DNA from: Larus michahellis
Taxonomy: Eukaryota > Chordata > Aves > Charadriiformes > Laridae
Length of the DNA stretch: 64,000 bases
Direction: 5' to 3'
NCBI RefSeq assembly: GCF_964199755.1
Contig: NC_133913.1
Coordinates: 7,542,201-7,606,200 of the forward strand
Positions 46,051 to 58,486 of the stretch are shown here, one piece after another. How positions within the stretch are numbered: the first letter of the stretch is position 1; every line of letters begins with the position of its first letter. The notes under the pieces are model-generated. The model was given only the letters and a program-made list of their open reading frames with translations, did no database searches and was not told the origin of the DNA. A program made the translations under genes and the position numbers.

Positions 46051-46570
46051 GTCTCTGGGCTGCAGGAGCACCTGGGAGAGAGGGCAGAGAGGCAGTAGAG
46101 CACACGCACATGTGAGGAACAGTCTGCCAGGAGTCTGTCGCTCCACCACAAGCATGTCAAAGGCATCTGCTGAGCCAGGAGCTAGAAACTGTGCAGTGAG
46201 GCAAAAGGGTTACCAGACACAGTACTGTGAGGATCACCCAGGCCCAACCAGGCTGCTGCCAGTCTTTGCAGTGAAGGGCAACCTCAGCCAAGTGCCAAGT
46301 CCTCTTTCAAGACAATGCAAAGTGTCTCCAGGCCCAAGGAGGCTGCTGCCTATCTCTTAAGAGAACAGCTCCCTCAACCAAGTCCCAGACACTCTCTACT
46401 CAGACCTTCTTCCCCTTCTCATGGAGAGCAGCACCGCAGCCCACTATAGGAGGGAGGAGTACACATCTGCATGAGCAGAAAACAATGCAGGGAAAGGGCT
46501 TCCGACTCACCTCGTTCCCAAGGAGAAGGAGGAGAAAGAAGTGGATGGGAGAACAAGGAGCTGGGCTGGC

Positions 46571-46578
46571 TTTTATTT
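46571..46578 (-). promoter_or_regulatory. TATA-like box of keratin c
   Basis: AAATAAAA on the - strand takes the place of TATAAAA in the other keratin promoters, at the same distance from exon 1 and next to the shared GCCAGCCC. It is a weaker TATA box. Confidence 0.6.
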
Positions 46579-46992
46579 TGGCCCTGACCTGCCCTGGGCC
46601 CAGAGGTAGGTTCTACAGAAGTGGCAATTGTCGAAGCTGCTCATGATGAACAGGAAACATCCCAGCTAATGACATGGGCTGTGTGGTTGTTTTCCCAATG
46701 CCGCCTTCTCATTTCCTGGCTTATGCTGTCCACCATCCCTCACGGAGGCTTCTTCTGAGTGCTGGGATTGTGAGATCCCATGGGGGGGAATGTGTCAGTG
46801 ATAGCAGAATGTGTCAGTGATAGCAGAAGCCTCAGCTCAAGTGCTGGATGGGTGCAGTGCAGGCAAGTGATGTTGTCCTGGGACACACTGGAGAGTGGTC
46901 TGTGGCTGCATTGACAGGAAGGGGCCAAACTACTCCCAACCCTGCAATCCTTGGTTGGTCTCCCAAGGACGTGCCTTGTCTTTCTTTCCCTC
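46579..46992. other. Keratin c 5' flank, cut off by the ERV
   Basis: A diverged relative of the keratin 5' flanks. A 19-bp direct repeat (GTGTCAGTGATAGCAGAA core) lies at about 46,793-46,828. The flank ends at TCTTTCCCTC, which matches about 12,527-12,538 in unit 1, where the LTR begins. Confidence 0.5.
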
Positions 46993-47315
46993 TGTCCTGG
47001 TTCCGGCGGGGATAGGGTTAATTTTTCCTGGTATTCCATGCCATGTGAGCCATGCCCACCCTGAGCTGCCGGAGGAGGGCTGGGGCATCCTGGTCTGGTC
47101 GGGGAGCGGCGGGGGAGCTGCAGTTCCCTCATCGGGTTTGTATATTCCTCTATCCGTGTTATTGTCGTTTCTTGCTAGTTCCCTTTGCTGTTCTGTTAAA
47201 CTGCCTTTGTCTCAACCCAAGAGTCTTGCCTTTTTCTTCTGGTTCTTCTTGTATTGGGAAGGCCCGAGTGAGCGGCTCGTGGTTCTCTGTTGCCATCTGA
47301 GGCTAAACCACAACA
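46993..47315 (+). repeat. 5' LTR of the ERV
   Basis: Starts TGTCCTGGTT and ends CCACAACA. It is 323 bp, about 39 bp shorter than the 3' LTR. Confidence 0.9.
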
Positions 47316-47323
47316 GTCCTTTT

Positions 47324-47341
47324 TGGCGCCCAACGTGGGGC
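47324..47341 (+). other. ERV primer binding site, tRNA-Lys type
   Basis: TGGCGCCCAACGTGGGGC is the complement of the 3' end of the tRNA-Lys that also primes other Lys-type retroviruses. It lies 8 bp after the 5' LTR. Confidence 0.8.
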
Positions 47342-48159
47342 TCGAAGGGTTGAGATAATGACAGAATCCAACTAGAGCTTGGAAAAACAAATTTGTTGTA
47401 TGCATTTATCTTATTAGGCAAATAGTCGCTGGTCATCATGTTGCTTGGTTTGTTCTCATGGCTGTGTTATGTGAATTCCTATATGGCTTATGTACTCCCT
47501 GCGATGATTTTTGTTACTTCTGGGAGAGGGATGAGGATTATCATTTTGCTGTCCTGTGCAATATCGGTTTATGAGATGATAACATCACTTGTTAGACAGT
47601 TACTTTGGGGCTTTTATGTGGTGTTGCTGTCCTGTCCGTACCTTGGGCACCGTCTCTCAGAATTTATTAATACTTACACCCAGTCTGTGGGGGAAACAGG
47701 GGGGGACACTTTCCCCAGCTCTTTTGCCTCCCTTTTCTCCTTTGGGTCAGGTATGACAGCTTTTGAGAATTTTGAATATCCTTGGGATACTCAAACCACC
47801 CTGATCCTATTGTTATGTCTGCTGAATGTGTTCCAGGTCCTGTTTAAGGTTAAACAGCTATTCAAGACTACCACCCGGAGGTCTGTTCCGAGGCTGGATA
47901 GTCAGGGGTGGCACGGCATGTGGGAGAACATGGGCAGGTACCTAGAGAACTACTCACCTCCAATGGTCTGGGACTTCACCCCTGAACAATTACAGGACCC
48001 TGATAAAGTGGTAGAATATTTGAAGGGAAAATGCTGTGGCTATTCTGGAGAGGCACAACTCACCGCGCTGTGCTGGGCCCTGGCCAGTATTTACCAGGCA
48101 CTGCTCAGTATTATGCAGCACCCTCAGGGGGAAGAGATGGAAACCAAACCAGCAGCCAT

Positions 48160-48370
48160 TGCGGCTACTGCAACCCCTGCGGCAGCCACTGTGGCTACTG
48201 CAACCCCTGCGGCAGCCACTGTGGCTACTGCAACCCCTGCGACAGACACTGTGGCTACTGCAACCCCGGTGGCAGCCACTGTGGCTACTGCAACCCCTGC
48301 GACAGACACTGTGGCTACTCCAACCCCTGTGGCAGCCACTGTGGCTACTCCAGCCCGTGTGGAAGCCACT
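48160..48370 (+). repeat. 30-bp minisatellite inside the ERV gag-region
   Basis: About seven tandem units of 30 bp with small changes encode a 10-residue Ala/Thr-rich repeat of the form ATATPAAATV. Because the unit length is a multiple of three, its copy number can change without shifting the frame. Confidence 0.85.
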
Positions 48371-51300
48371 GCCACTGAACCAGGGAAACAACCCGTGCCA
48401 GTATCAGTTGCCCCCATTCAGAAGAAGAAGTACACGAAGAAATCAGTTCGCTTAGTAAGAGATGATGATGAACCAGGGTCATCACGAGAGCAGGAGGAAG
48501 AGGCAGAACCAGAGATAATTACTCGATCCCTATCCTTGAGTGAGCTGCGGGATATGCGAAAAGATTTCAGCCGACTTTCAAGCGAGCACATTGTCACCTG
48601 GCTGCTCCGGTGCTGGGATAATGGGGCCAGTAGCCTGGAATTAGAGGGTAGGGAGGCCAGGCAGCTGGGATCCCTGTCTAGGGAAGGCGGCATTGACAAG
48701 GCAATTGGGAAGAAGACCCAAGCCCTCAGCCTCTGGAAACGACTCCTGTTAGGCGTGAGGGAGAGGTACCCCTTCAGTGAGGATGTTGTATGTCAGCCAA
48801 GCAAGTGGACTACCATGGAAAGAGGTATCCAGTACCTGAGAGAATTAGCTGTGGCGGGAGGTGATTTATTATGACTTGGACAATGCAGACTTACCCACAG
48901 ACCCTGATGAGGTGCAATGTACAAGGCCCATGTGGCGGAAGTTTGTACGGAGCGCACCATCGTCATATGCCAACTCACTGGCAGTAATGGAATGGAAAGG
49001 TGAAGAGGGACCAACGGTGGAAGAGGTAGCTGGCCGGCTCCAGCGATATGAAGAAAGTCTCTCTTCCCCCCTTGTCTCAGCTGTGGAGAAACTGTCGCAG
49101 AAGGTCCAGCAACTTGAAGAGAATATCTCCTACTCCCCACCTGCACGGGCCAGCGTCTCAGCTATTAGAAGCAGGCATTTCCCCACTCAAGAGAGAGACT
49201 ACAGAGGGTACACACCACAAGGCACCCTGTGGTTCTACCTGCGTGACCACGGAGAGGACATAAGGAAGTGGGATGGTCAACCTACTTTGATCCTGAGGAT
49301 ATGGGTACAGGAGTTGCAAGGAAGAACAACCACAAAAGGGGATCCCTCCAGGAAAAGTGTGCCCCAGTTTCCAGTAGGCAGTACCCCAGGCAGAGCAGGA
49401 GGCCTGATTTTTCTTCTGATCCTCTTGAAGGAACTTCCAAGTCATTTCTGCAAGAAGTGAGTATTGGATACTATGACCAGGATTAGAGGGTTCCTGCCTC
49501 TGGCCAGGTAGAGGAAAGGGACAACCGGGTTTATTGGACGGTGTGGATTCGATGGCCTGGCACATCAGACCCCCAGGAGTATAAGGCTCAAGTGGACACG
49601 GGTGCACAGTGTACTTTAATACCATCAAGCTATAGAGGGGCAGAACCCATTTGTATTGCTGGGGATTGCAAGAGTTGACTGTACTGGAGGCGGAAGTGAG
49701 CCTAACTGGGAATGCGTGGCAAAAGCATCCCATTGTGCGTGGCCCAGAGGCTCCATGCATCCTTGGTATAGATTACCTCAGGAGAGGGTATTTTAAGGAC
49801 CCAAAAGGGTACCGTTGGGCCTTTGGCATAGCTGCCTTGCAGACGGAGGAAGTTAAACAGTTGTCTACCTTGCCTGGTCTCTCAGAGGATTCTTCTGTTG
49901 TGGGGTTGTTGAGGGTCGAAGAACAACAGGTGCCGATTGCTACCACAACGGTGCATCGGCGGCAATATCGCACTAACCGAGACTCTCTGATTCCCATCCA
50001 TGAGCTGATTCGTCAACTAGAGGTTCAAGGAGTGATCAGCAAGACTCGCTCACCCTTTAACAGTCCCACATGGCTGGAGAGACAATCTAATGGAGAGTGG
50101 AGGCTAACTGTAGACTATCGTGGTCTGAATGAAGTCACGCCACCGCTGAGTGCTGCCGTGCCGGACATGCTAGAACTCCAGTACGAACTGGAGTCCAAGG
50201 CAGCCAAGTGGTATGCCACAACTGATATAGCAAATGTATTCTTCTCAATCCCTTTGGCGGCGGAGTGCAGGCCACAGTTTGCTTTCACTTGGAGGGGCGT
50301 CCAGTACACCTGGAATCGACTGCGGCAGGGGTGGAAACACAGCCCCACCATTTGCCATGGACTGGTTCAGACTGCACTGGAACAGGGTGAAGCTCTGCAA
50401 CATCTGCAATACATTGATGACATCATCGTATGGGGCAATGCAGCAGAAGAAGCTTTTGAGAAAGGGGGTAAAATAGTTTGAATCCTTCTGAAAGCTGGTT
50501 TTGCCATAAAACAAAGTAAGGTCAAGGGACCTGCACAGGAGATCCAGTTTTTAGGAATAAAATGGCAAGATGGATGCCGTCAGATTCCAATGGATGTGAT
50601 CAACAAAATCGCAGCTATGTCTCCACCAACTAGTAAAACAGAAACACAAGCTTTCTTAGGCATTGTGGGTTTTTGGAGAATGCATATCCCACATTACAGT
50701 CTAATTGTAAGCCCTCTGTATCAAGTAACCCGGAAGAAGAACTATTTGAAATGAGGTCCTGAGCAACAACAAGCTTTTGAACAAATCAGACACGAAATAG
50801 TCCATGCAGTGGCCCTGGGGCCAGTCCGGGCAGGACAAGATGTTAAACATGTGCTTTACACTGCAGCCGGGGAGAACGGCCCTACCTGGAGCCTCTGGCA
50901 GAAAGCACCAGGGGAGACTCGAGGTCAACCCCTAGGGTTTTGGAGTCGGGGATACAGAGGATCCGAAGCCTGCTACACTCCAACAGAAAAAGAGATATTG
51001 GCAGCATATGAAGGGGTTCGAGCTGCTTCGGAAGTGGTTGGTACAGAAGCACAGCTCCTCTTAGCACCTCGACTGCCAGTGCTGCGCTGGATGTTCAAAG
51101 AAAGGGTCCCCACCACACATCATGCAACCGATGCTACATGGAGTAAGTGGATTGTACTGATGACACAGCGAACTCGAATGGGAAACCCCAGTCGCCCAGG
51201 AATTCTGGAAGTGATCATGGACTGGCCAGAAGGCAAGGATTTCGGAATGTCACCAGAGGAGGAGGTGACGCGTGCAGAAGAGGCCCCACCATATAATAAA

Positions 51301-53129
51301 CTGCCAGAAAATGAGAAGAAATATGCCCTGTTCACTGATGGGTCCTGCTGGATTGTGGGAAAGCATCGAAAGTGGAAGGCAGCTGTGTGGAGTCCTACAC
51401 AACAAGTTGCAGAAGCCAGTGAAGGACAGGGTGAATCGAACCAGTTTGCAGAGGTGAAAGCCATCCACCTGGCTTTGGACATTGCCGAGCGAGAAAAATG
51501 GCCAGTACTTTATCTCTACACTGACTCATGGATGGTGGCAAATGCTCTGTGGGGGTGGTTACAGCAGTGGAAGCAGGGCAACTGGCAGCGCAGAGGCAAA
51601 CCCATCTGGGCTGCTGACCTATGGCAAGATATTGCTGCCCAGATAGAGAATCCGGTTGTGAAAGTACGCCATGTAGATGCCCATGTACCAAAGAATCGGG
51701 CCACGGAGGAACATCAGAACAACGAGCAGGCGGATCGGGGTGCTAGGATTGAAGTGGCTCAGGTGGATCTGTACTGGCAACATAAGGGTGAACTATTCAT
51801 AGCTCGATGGGCCCATGACTCCTCAGGCCATCAAGGAAGAGATGCGACATATAGATGGGCTCGTGACCGAGGGGTGGACTTGACCATGGACACTATTGCA
51901 CAGGTCATCCATGAATGTGAGACATGCGCTGCAATCAAGCAAGCCAAGCGTTTGAAGCCTCTTTGGTATGGAGGACGATGGCTGAAATACAAATATGGGG
52001 ACGCCTGGCAGATTGATTATATCACACTGCCACAAACCCGTCAAGGCAAGCGCTATGTGCTCACAATGGTGGAAGCAACCACTGGATGGCTGGAAACATA
52101 CCCTGTGCCCCATGCCACTGCCCAGAACACTATCCTGGGCCTTGAAAAGCAAGTCCTGTGGTGACATGGTACCCCAGAGAGAACCGAGTCGGACAATGGG
52201 ACTCATTTCCGAGACAGCCTCATAGACACCTGGGCCACAGAGCATGGTATTGAGTGGGTACATCACATCCCCTATCATGCACCAGCCTCTGGGAAGATAG
52301 AGCGATACAATGGATTGTTAAAAACTACACTGAGAGCAATGGGTGGTGGGACTTTAAAACACTGGGATACACATCTAGCAAAAGCTACCTGGCTGGTTAA
52401 CACCAGGGGATCTACCAATCGGGCTGGACCTGCCCAATCAAAACTTCCATGTACTGTAGAAGGGGATAAAGTCCCCGTAGTGCACATGAAGAATATGCTA
52501 GGGAAGACAGTCTGGGTTAGTCCTGCCCCAGGCAAAGGCAAACCCATCCGTGGGATTGCTTTTGCCCAAGGACCTTGGTGCACTTGGTGGGTGATGTGGA
52601 AGGATGGGGAAGTCCAATGTGTACCTCATGGGGATCTGATTTTGGGTAAGAATAGCCAATGAATCAAATTGTGTGCTGTTAATTGCTTACTAACACTGTC
52701 ACTGTATGTCCTCATTGCTATAACTGCTATCAGTTGTACTATGAGTAAGGCACGGGGGTGATGGCATAAGAACTGACCTCAGCAGCTGGCGCCCAGCAAC
52801 TTCCTCAAGATCTACATCTTCAGCCCATGGACTGTGTGCATGAGCCACACCGAGTGCACCAGTCACAAGCTCCGAAAAATACAGCATGCAACGGACAGCA
52901 CCACCCAGCATCTCACCTGCCCTGAGAGACTGTTCTAACAGATGGAGCCCAAAGCCATGGATTAAAAGAACTCAACGGACACTTTGGAGGGATGGCCCAT
53001 AAAATAAGGGCATTATATCCGCATGAATATATATGTATATATATACATGACAGGGGAAAGTGGTGGCAATTCATTGGAACCTGTAAGATCTTGGCATGGC
53101 ATAGATGGTATGGAATAAGGGGTGGATAA

Positions 53130-53491
53130 TGTCCTGGTTCCGGCGGGGATAGGGTTAATTTTTCCTGGTATTCCATGCCATGCGAGCCATGCCCACCCTG
53201 AGCTGCCGGGGGAGGTGGCAGGAAGTCGAAGCTTAGAGCTTGGAGCAGGCTGGGGCGTCCTGGGGTCTGGTCGGTGAGTGGCGGGGAGTGGCGGTTCCCT
53301 ACCCTAATCGTGTTTGTATATTCCTCTATCCGTGTTATTGTCGTTGTTTGCTTGTTCCCTTTGCTGTTCTGTTAAACTGCCTTTGTCTCAACCCAAGAGT
53401 CTTGCCTTTTTCTTCTGATTCTTCCTGTATTAGGAAGGCCTGAGCAAGCGGTATGTGGTTCTTTGTTGCCGTCTGAGGCTAAATCACGACA
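53130..53491 (+). repeat. 3' LTR of the ERV
   Basis: Starts TGTCCTGGTT, ends ATCACGACA, 362 bp. Its right flank is CA-rich DNA of the keratin unit, matching 29,103 onward, and not the keratin flank found left of the 5' LTR. Confidence 0.9.
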
Positions 53492-53493
53492 AA

Positions 53494-53660
53494 TACATAC
53501 ACACTCATGGACACAACTGCCCAAACACACACACACACACACAGAGAACATTTGTGCACACTCATATTTGCATGTGTATTACACATGTGTGTGCGAATGC
53601 AGACATGAGCACAGCCAGAGGAACATATACTTGAGCACAATCATGCACACACTCCACGGA
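53494..53660. repeat. CA-rich simple sequence
   Basis: Includes an (AC)n run at about 53,525-53,543, slightly longer than at 29,138. Confidence 0.7.
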
Positions 53661-55295
53661 GAAGCAGGACCCCTGACAACAGCTCTCAGCCCCTCGAGAG
53701 GACTCCAGGCAAGTCCTTCAGACCCTACAGGTAAGTATGAGTGAATGAGTCACTGGCCAGCCCCATCACCTTTAGTGAGCTCAAGGGTTTGGCAGGGGTT
53801 CAGTCAGCTTCTTTCTCACTGTGAGACACAGAGAAGCCACAGCAGAGTCCAAGCTGTCATGGCCTTTCCAGCCATTGAGCCTCTCCACGTCTCAGGTCTG
53901 CGTGTGAAGGAAAAGATAAAAACTAGAGAACATCCCCATTGCTGCAGCCCAACAAAGAATTCACACATTACAATCAAAAAAAAAATATATCCTGCAGTGT
54001 TGGAAGCTCCTGCCTGGCCTTGTTGATCTGCTCAAGGGTCTGGGCCCAGCCTCTGCCCTTGCAAAGGGAGCGGTGCCACAGTAACACACTCATGTGGCAG
54101 CAGAAGGGTATGTCTCTGGGACAAGGCAGACTCCCCTCAGGCTACAGACACTGAGGCTGGGACATCAGGTGCAGGGGGTGTCATTGCCTGTAGCGAGAGG
54201 GTGCTGCCTGCAGAACATAAGGGTTCATTCCCACTCATGCCAATCCCTGGCCCCATTCCTGTCCCCATGCTGAAGAGGGGGTGCCCCTTCCCTGGGCTTG
54301 TTTGCAGGGAAGGGGGGATGCCACCATGTTAACCCGCTCCCCACCCCACCCCTGCACCATTTGCTGCCCACACCCCTTTGTGCTGCTGCACCTGCATCTC
54401 ACACAGGGCCGCTGCTTCAGCTCCAAACATCCCCACGTCCACTTCAAGCATGGGACAATCAGCCAAGCACAGCACCAATTTCCCTTTTCTTTGCTCTACC
54501 CCATGTTTCTTGAAACATGTTACTACTTCAGGTGGGCTGGGACATTCAGGAAATTCCTCGTCAATTTTCCAATTCACCAGGAAAACCACCTAGGCCAAGT
54601 GTCTTGTGATGGCCCCCCATGACTGTGTGTGGGGCCAGCCAGGCATTCGGTCTGTCTCTTCTTCACTGTCCTTTCTCTGCAGGGGCATTTCCCACTGGGA
54701 CCTGCTGACTACACCAAATATTTTGCTGCTCATTTGCAGAATAAAATCAATCAGACTCTGAAAAGTATCCCTTAAAATGCCAGTTCTCAAACTAAGACTA
54801 TGAAGAAAGAGAAGGCAGTATAGAGGATCCTATGTCCTTCGGATGCTGGAGCCCTATGTGCTGTCAAATCGGCACCTCTAATCAGGGCACAGCATGCCAT
54901 GCAGGTCCTGCCCATGAAAGGGTTACCCCATTCCAGTCCATCAAGTTTTAGAGGATTTTCATAAAAGAAAACAGCTCTATTCATCATTTCTGCTTTCAAA
55001 CAGAAACAATGTTCACACGAGAACCTCATACCGTATACTTAGATAGAGGCAAGGACATGCAGGTAGTGCAATCACTGGCACCGAGCAGGAGCTGCCTACA
55101 GGCTCATCGGTTACAATCGAGTGGCTGAGTTTGTCCTCTGGCCAAGGGATTTGTGCAGCACAAGACGGCTGTGAAGGCCAAGCTCTGCCTGTAGCACAGC
55201 ACAGCAGAGGCCAGGGCCTCTTCAGGTTACATGGGTCACTAACTCCTTGATGTACAGTGATCTTTGGGTTAGGGTGACAGGACCCTGCCAGTTGT
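53661..55295. other. Intergenic DNA, no gene recognised
   Basis: Second copy of 29,271-31,118, lacking 29,780-29,986. No coding region is recognised. Confidence 0.45.
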
Positions 55296-55300
55296 TTACT

Positions 55301-55530
55301 TCATGTGAAGATATACCAACTCTTGAACCTGCTCAGAGCAGCTTTCCCATCCTTCTTCCTTAGGGTGTAAACCAAGAGGTTGAGCAAGGGAGTAAGAAGG
55401 ATGTAAAGAAGAGCCACTGCTCTGCCTAGTGACGCTTTGAAGGGACCTCCCATGTAGGTGGAGACACACGGGCCATAGAAACAGACCACGGCAGTGAAAT
55501 GGGAAGCACGGGTTGAGAGAGCTCAGTGCC
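55301..55530 (-). pseudogene. Olfactory receptor C-terminal fragment, second copy
   Basis: Same TM6-TM7 remnant as 31,124-31,353, reading VVCFYGPCVSTYMGGPFKAS and LNLLVYTLRKKDGKA. It differs by a few bases only. Confidence 0.8.
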
Positions 55531-56734
55531 TGCCTTCTGCAAAGCAGAACCCCAGCGTGATTAAAATCACTGTGAAAAAAGAGCAACCTCTGTCAACAAT
55601 GCCCTTAGTTTGAAGTGTAAAACCCACATGGATCCTGTGCCCTTTTCCCACCTTTACAAGATCTCCTCACTTGCCCAGCCAAATTAGAGTTCACGCCAAG
55701 AGCCAGTAGCAGGGCTCTGGCAGTGCTTTGGCCAAAGGGCTTCCTCATCTGTCAGAAGAAACACCATCTCTCCCTCTTTTATAAGGACAATTGCAGACGG
55801 TATCATTATTGTGAAGAATTACTTAGCTCCAATTAATCCAGCCTCAATGCATTCAGCAGCACGTGTGACATTTCCCAACTACTCCTGCCAATGCCTACCA
55901 TCCATGGCCCCTGGATTAGGCCGTGGAGGGGAGAGGAAGGTGGAGTAGCAGCTATGGGCCATCCCAAGGGATGTTCCCTGCTTTATCACTCCTGCCATTT
56001 GCAGAGCAACTCATCTTCTCGAGGCCCACACTGACTGCCTGACAGCCCAGCAAATTTCCAGCCATAGCAAGAGGAACACCCTTCTCCAAGAGCTCTTGGG
56101 GTTGCTGACATCTCAGGGCCTCCTGCCTTCCTGGGGCATTTGTGAGCAGAGACATCAGACTGATGGTCATTGGCAGCAGAGCAGCTCAGGCTATCTTCCT
56201 CTGCTTCAAGGTTTGGTGCCCAAAAGAGGAGCCACTGCAGGCTGTCCCAATCTCCCACTCCTCTGCAAATGGTGACAGGTCTCCTTGTGCCCTCATCCCT
56301 TTCCACCCCAGAGCAACACCCTTCTCCTTTGGTAGCTTGGAGAATGTCCACAGAGGGAAGGACACCATGGAGGCCAGGCTTGAATGCAGCAGAACTTTAA
56401 TGAGCCCAAAGAGGGAAACAAAGTCACTCCAGGTGGGGGCCGCAAGTTCATGGAGCCCTGGCAGCCACGGAAACTCTGCGGTCCTTAACCACAGAGAAGT
56501 TCTTGCACGATGTCTGTCTGCCTGCCCCATAGAGGAAGAGGAGACAGAAGGTACCCACCAGGCTGGCATTAGTGGGACCATGCTGCAAAGGGGAACCAAA
56601 GCAAATAAAGAAAATGGAGAGAAAAGCAAAGCCCTTCAGCTACACTGAAAACACATCCTAAATCTTGATCCCTTGCTCAGCATCATGTTCTGCGTTGCTC
56701 GAGGTGTCTCCATGGGGCTTTCCCAGCATCTTTA

Positions 56735-57037
56735 TCAGAGGAGGCACCTTCTGCCATAGTAGCGGCTGGAAATGCCAGAGAGGTCACAGCACCCAGAGGT
56801 GATGGGCACTCCATCACAGCTGAGGATGCTGCCAACAGCAGCAGAGGTGGAGGATCCCACAACGGTGTTCTGCGGGAAGGAGCTGAGGATGGGGCCAGGC
56901 AGGGTCACCACCACAGCAGGAGGCTCAATGACGACGGTGGAGTTCTGGCACTGCCTGACACAGGGCTCGTTGCAGCTGTTGGCCAGTGGGGTCGGGCCAC
57001 AGGGCCGGCAGGGCAGGCACTGGTTGTAGCAGGACAT
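56735..57037 (-). CDS. Keratin d: feather-type beta-keratin
   Basis: 100 codons; the protein looks identical to keratin b. The TATA box is at 57,460-57,466, the exon 1 donor at 57,398-57,399, exon 2 starts at 57,058, and the ATTAAA poly(A) signal is the complement of 56,396-56,401. It ends [11 protein letters not shown] without the final Cys. It faces V1d head to head. Being a recent copy of keratin b, it may still be under the same control. Confidence 0.93.
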   Translation of the reverse strand: MSCYNQCLPCRPCGPTPLANSCNEPCVRQCQNSTVVIEPPAVVVTLPGPILSSFPQNTVVGSSTSAAVGSILSCDGVPITSGCCDLSGISSRYYGRRCLL

Positions 57038-57459
57038 GTCTCGAGTGTGGATATGCACCTGGGAGAGGATCAGGGAGGAAGAGAGCATAAGGGTGGGTAA
57101 TGAGCAGCCTGTTAGGAAAAGAGCCACGACCACTTCTGGGTGGGGAGCTGGCAGCTCAGCCAGGAGACACACAGTTTTCATCACCCTATATTGAGCAGCC
57201 TGGCCTGGAGTGACTCTCTCGTAGTCTGTAGACCAAAAGCCCCTCTGCCACATCCCAGCCTCTCTCTACCCTTCTCCACACTTCCCTCTAGCATGACAAG
57301 AACATGCAAACCACAAGACAGGAGAAAGCCAAGATCAGCTGAGAGGTCCATTGAGGAGATGTCACTTTGGAAGAGAAGGAGAAGGAACTGCAGACTCACC
57401 TGGTTCCCAAGGACAAGGAGGCCAGAGAAGCGGATGAGAGAGCAGGGACTTGGGCTGGC

Positions 57460-57466
57460 TTTTATA
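57460..57466 (-). promoter_or_regulatory. TATA box of keratin d
   Basis: TATAAAA on the - strand, in the same context as keratins a and b. Confidence 0.8.
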
Positions 57467-58486
57467 CCTGCCCTTCATTGCCGCAGCACCAGAGGCACCC
57501 TTTGCAGAGGTAACAATTTTTGCACAAGCTCATCTTGAATGCAAACCATCACAGCTAATGATATGGGCTGTGCTTTGGTTTCCTGCACTGTTGCCTTTTC
57601 ATTTCCAGAGTTGCTCCATGTCCATTCCCCAGTGAAGGCTTCCTGTGATCACTGGGATGAAAGGCCCCAGGATTTCCAGGGCAGGAATGCAGCAGTGCAA
57701 GGCAGAAGAGTCAGCTCAAGTCTTGTATGGTTCCAGGGCAGGAAAGACATGTCAGCTTGGGTCACCTGTTGGGGCTGTTTGAATTGTTGTTCTCAGGAAG
57801 AATCTTCAGCCATCCTCAGCTGGCAGCCCATGGGCTCCTGTGCAGGAGGACCTGCCATGTCCTTCTCTTTCCCTCGTTCTTCAGCTCACCCTGGTAGTCA
57901 CTTGATGTTGCTTCCCCAGATGTTGCACTGCCAGATTATGATCCCTTCCTGCCTACCACTGCCCCGTTCCCAGGGGTCCTCAGCAAAGTCCATGGTTCAC
58001 GGTGTGCCTATGTGTGTTCTTGTGTTTTGTGTAACTGTAAATAACCAGGTTTTTGTGACTATATACGGGAGCACAAACTTGTGCATGATTCTATGCCAGT
58101 GTGCCTGAGCCTCTGTGTATCTCCCCTTGTGTGTCACACATCAAGAGGGCATGTGCTGGTTATGGCAGGGATACTGTCCACTGCCCTGTCCATGAGCAAC
58201 AGAGAGCTGCAGGTTCCCAGGGTCAGATGGAGCCCGAGTGCAGTGGAGTGGTGATGGCATCAGCCTGCTGCAGATGTGTGGTGGGAAACTGGTACCCGTG
58301 CGGAGCCCCTGAGCGCTCTGAGCCCGGGCGAGCCCCCGAGCGGTGCCGGCGCAGGGCTGAGCCCCGGGGCGGAGCTGGCGGCGGCGCACAGGAGAGGAGA
58401 GGAGGCGGCGGAGAGGAGGCGGTGCGGCCGGAGCAGAGAGCCGGGGCTGGCGGGGGGCAGCGAGGCGCGGGCGGCGGAGCGGCGGG
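57467..58486. other. Shared flank between keratin d and V1d
   Basis: Keratin 5' flank up to about 58,270, then the GC-rich V1 promoter region. Some stretches (57,795-58,140) are more diverged from the unit 2 copy than the rest of the block. Confidence 0.55.

Larger units (their letters stand above)
46993..53491 (+). mobile_element. ERV-L-type endogenous retrovirus fossil with both LTRs
   Basis: A 6.5-kb provirus-like fossil. In order: 5' LTR (46,993-47,315), a tRNA-Lys-type primer binding site, a gag-region (about 47,430-49,500), protease (about 49,580-49,850), reverse transcriptase (about 49,940-50,600), RNase H (about 51,300-51,750), integrase (about 51,780-52,650), a purine-rich tract, and the 3' LTR (53,130-53,491). 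No envelope gene is seen. The pol likeness and the 5-bp target duplication of a related solo LTR point to class III (ERV-L). It is broken, with about five to eight breaks. The LTRs differ at roughly 8% of positions by eye plus a 39-bp length difference, so the element is old, probably tens of millions of years at bird rates. The outer flanks do not match each other. Confidence 0.88.
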
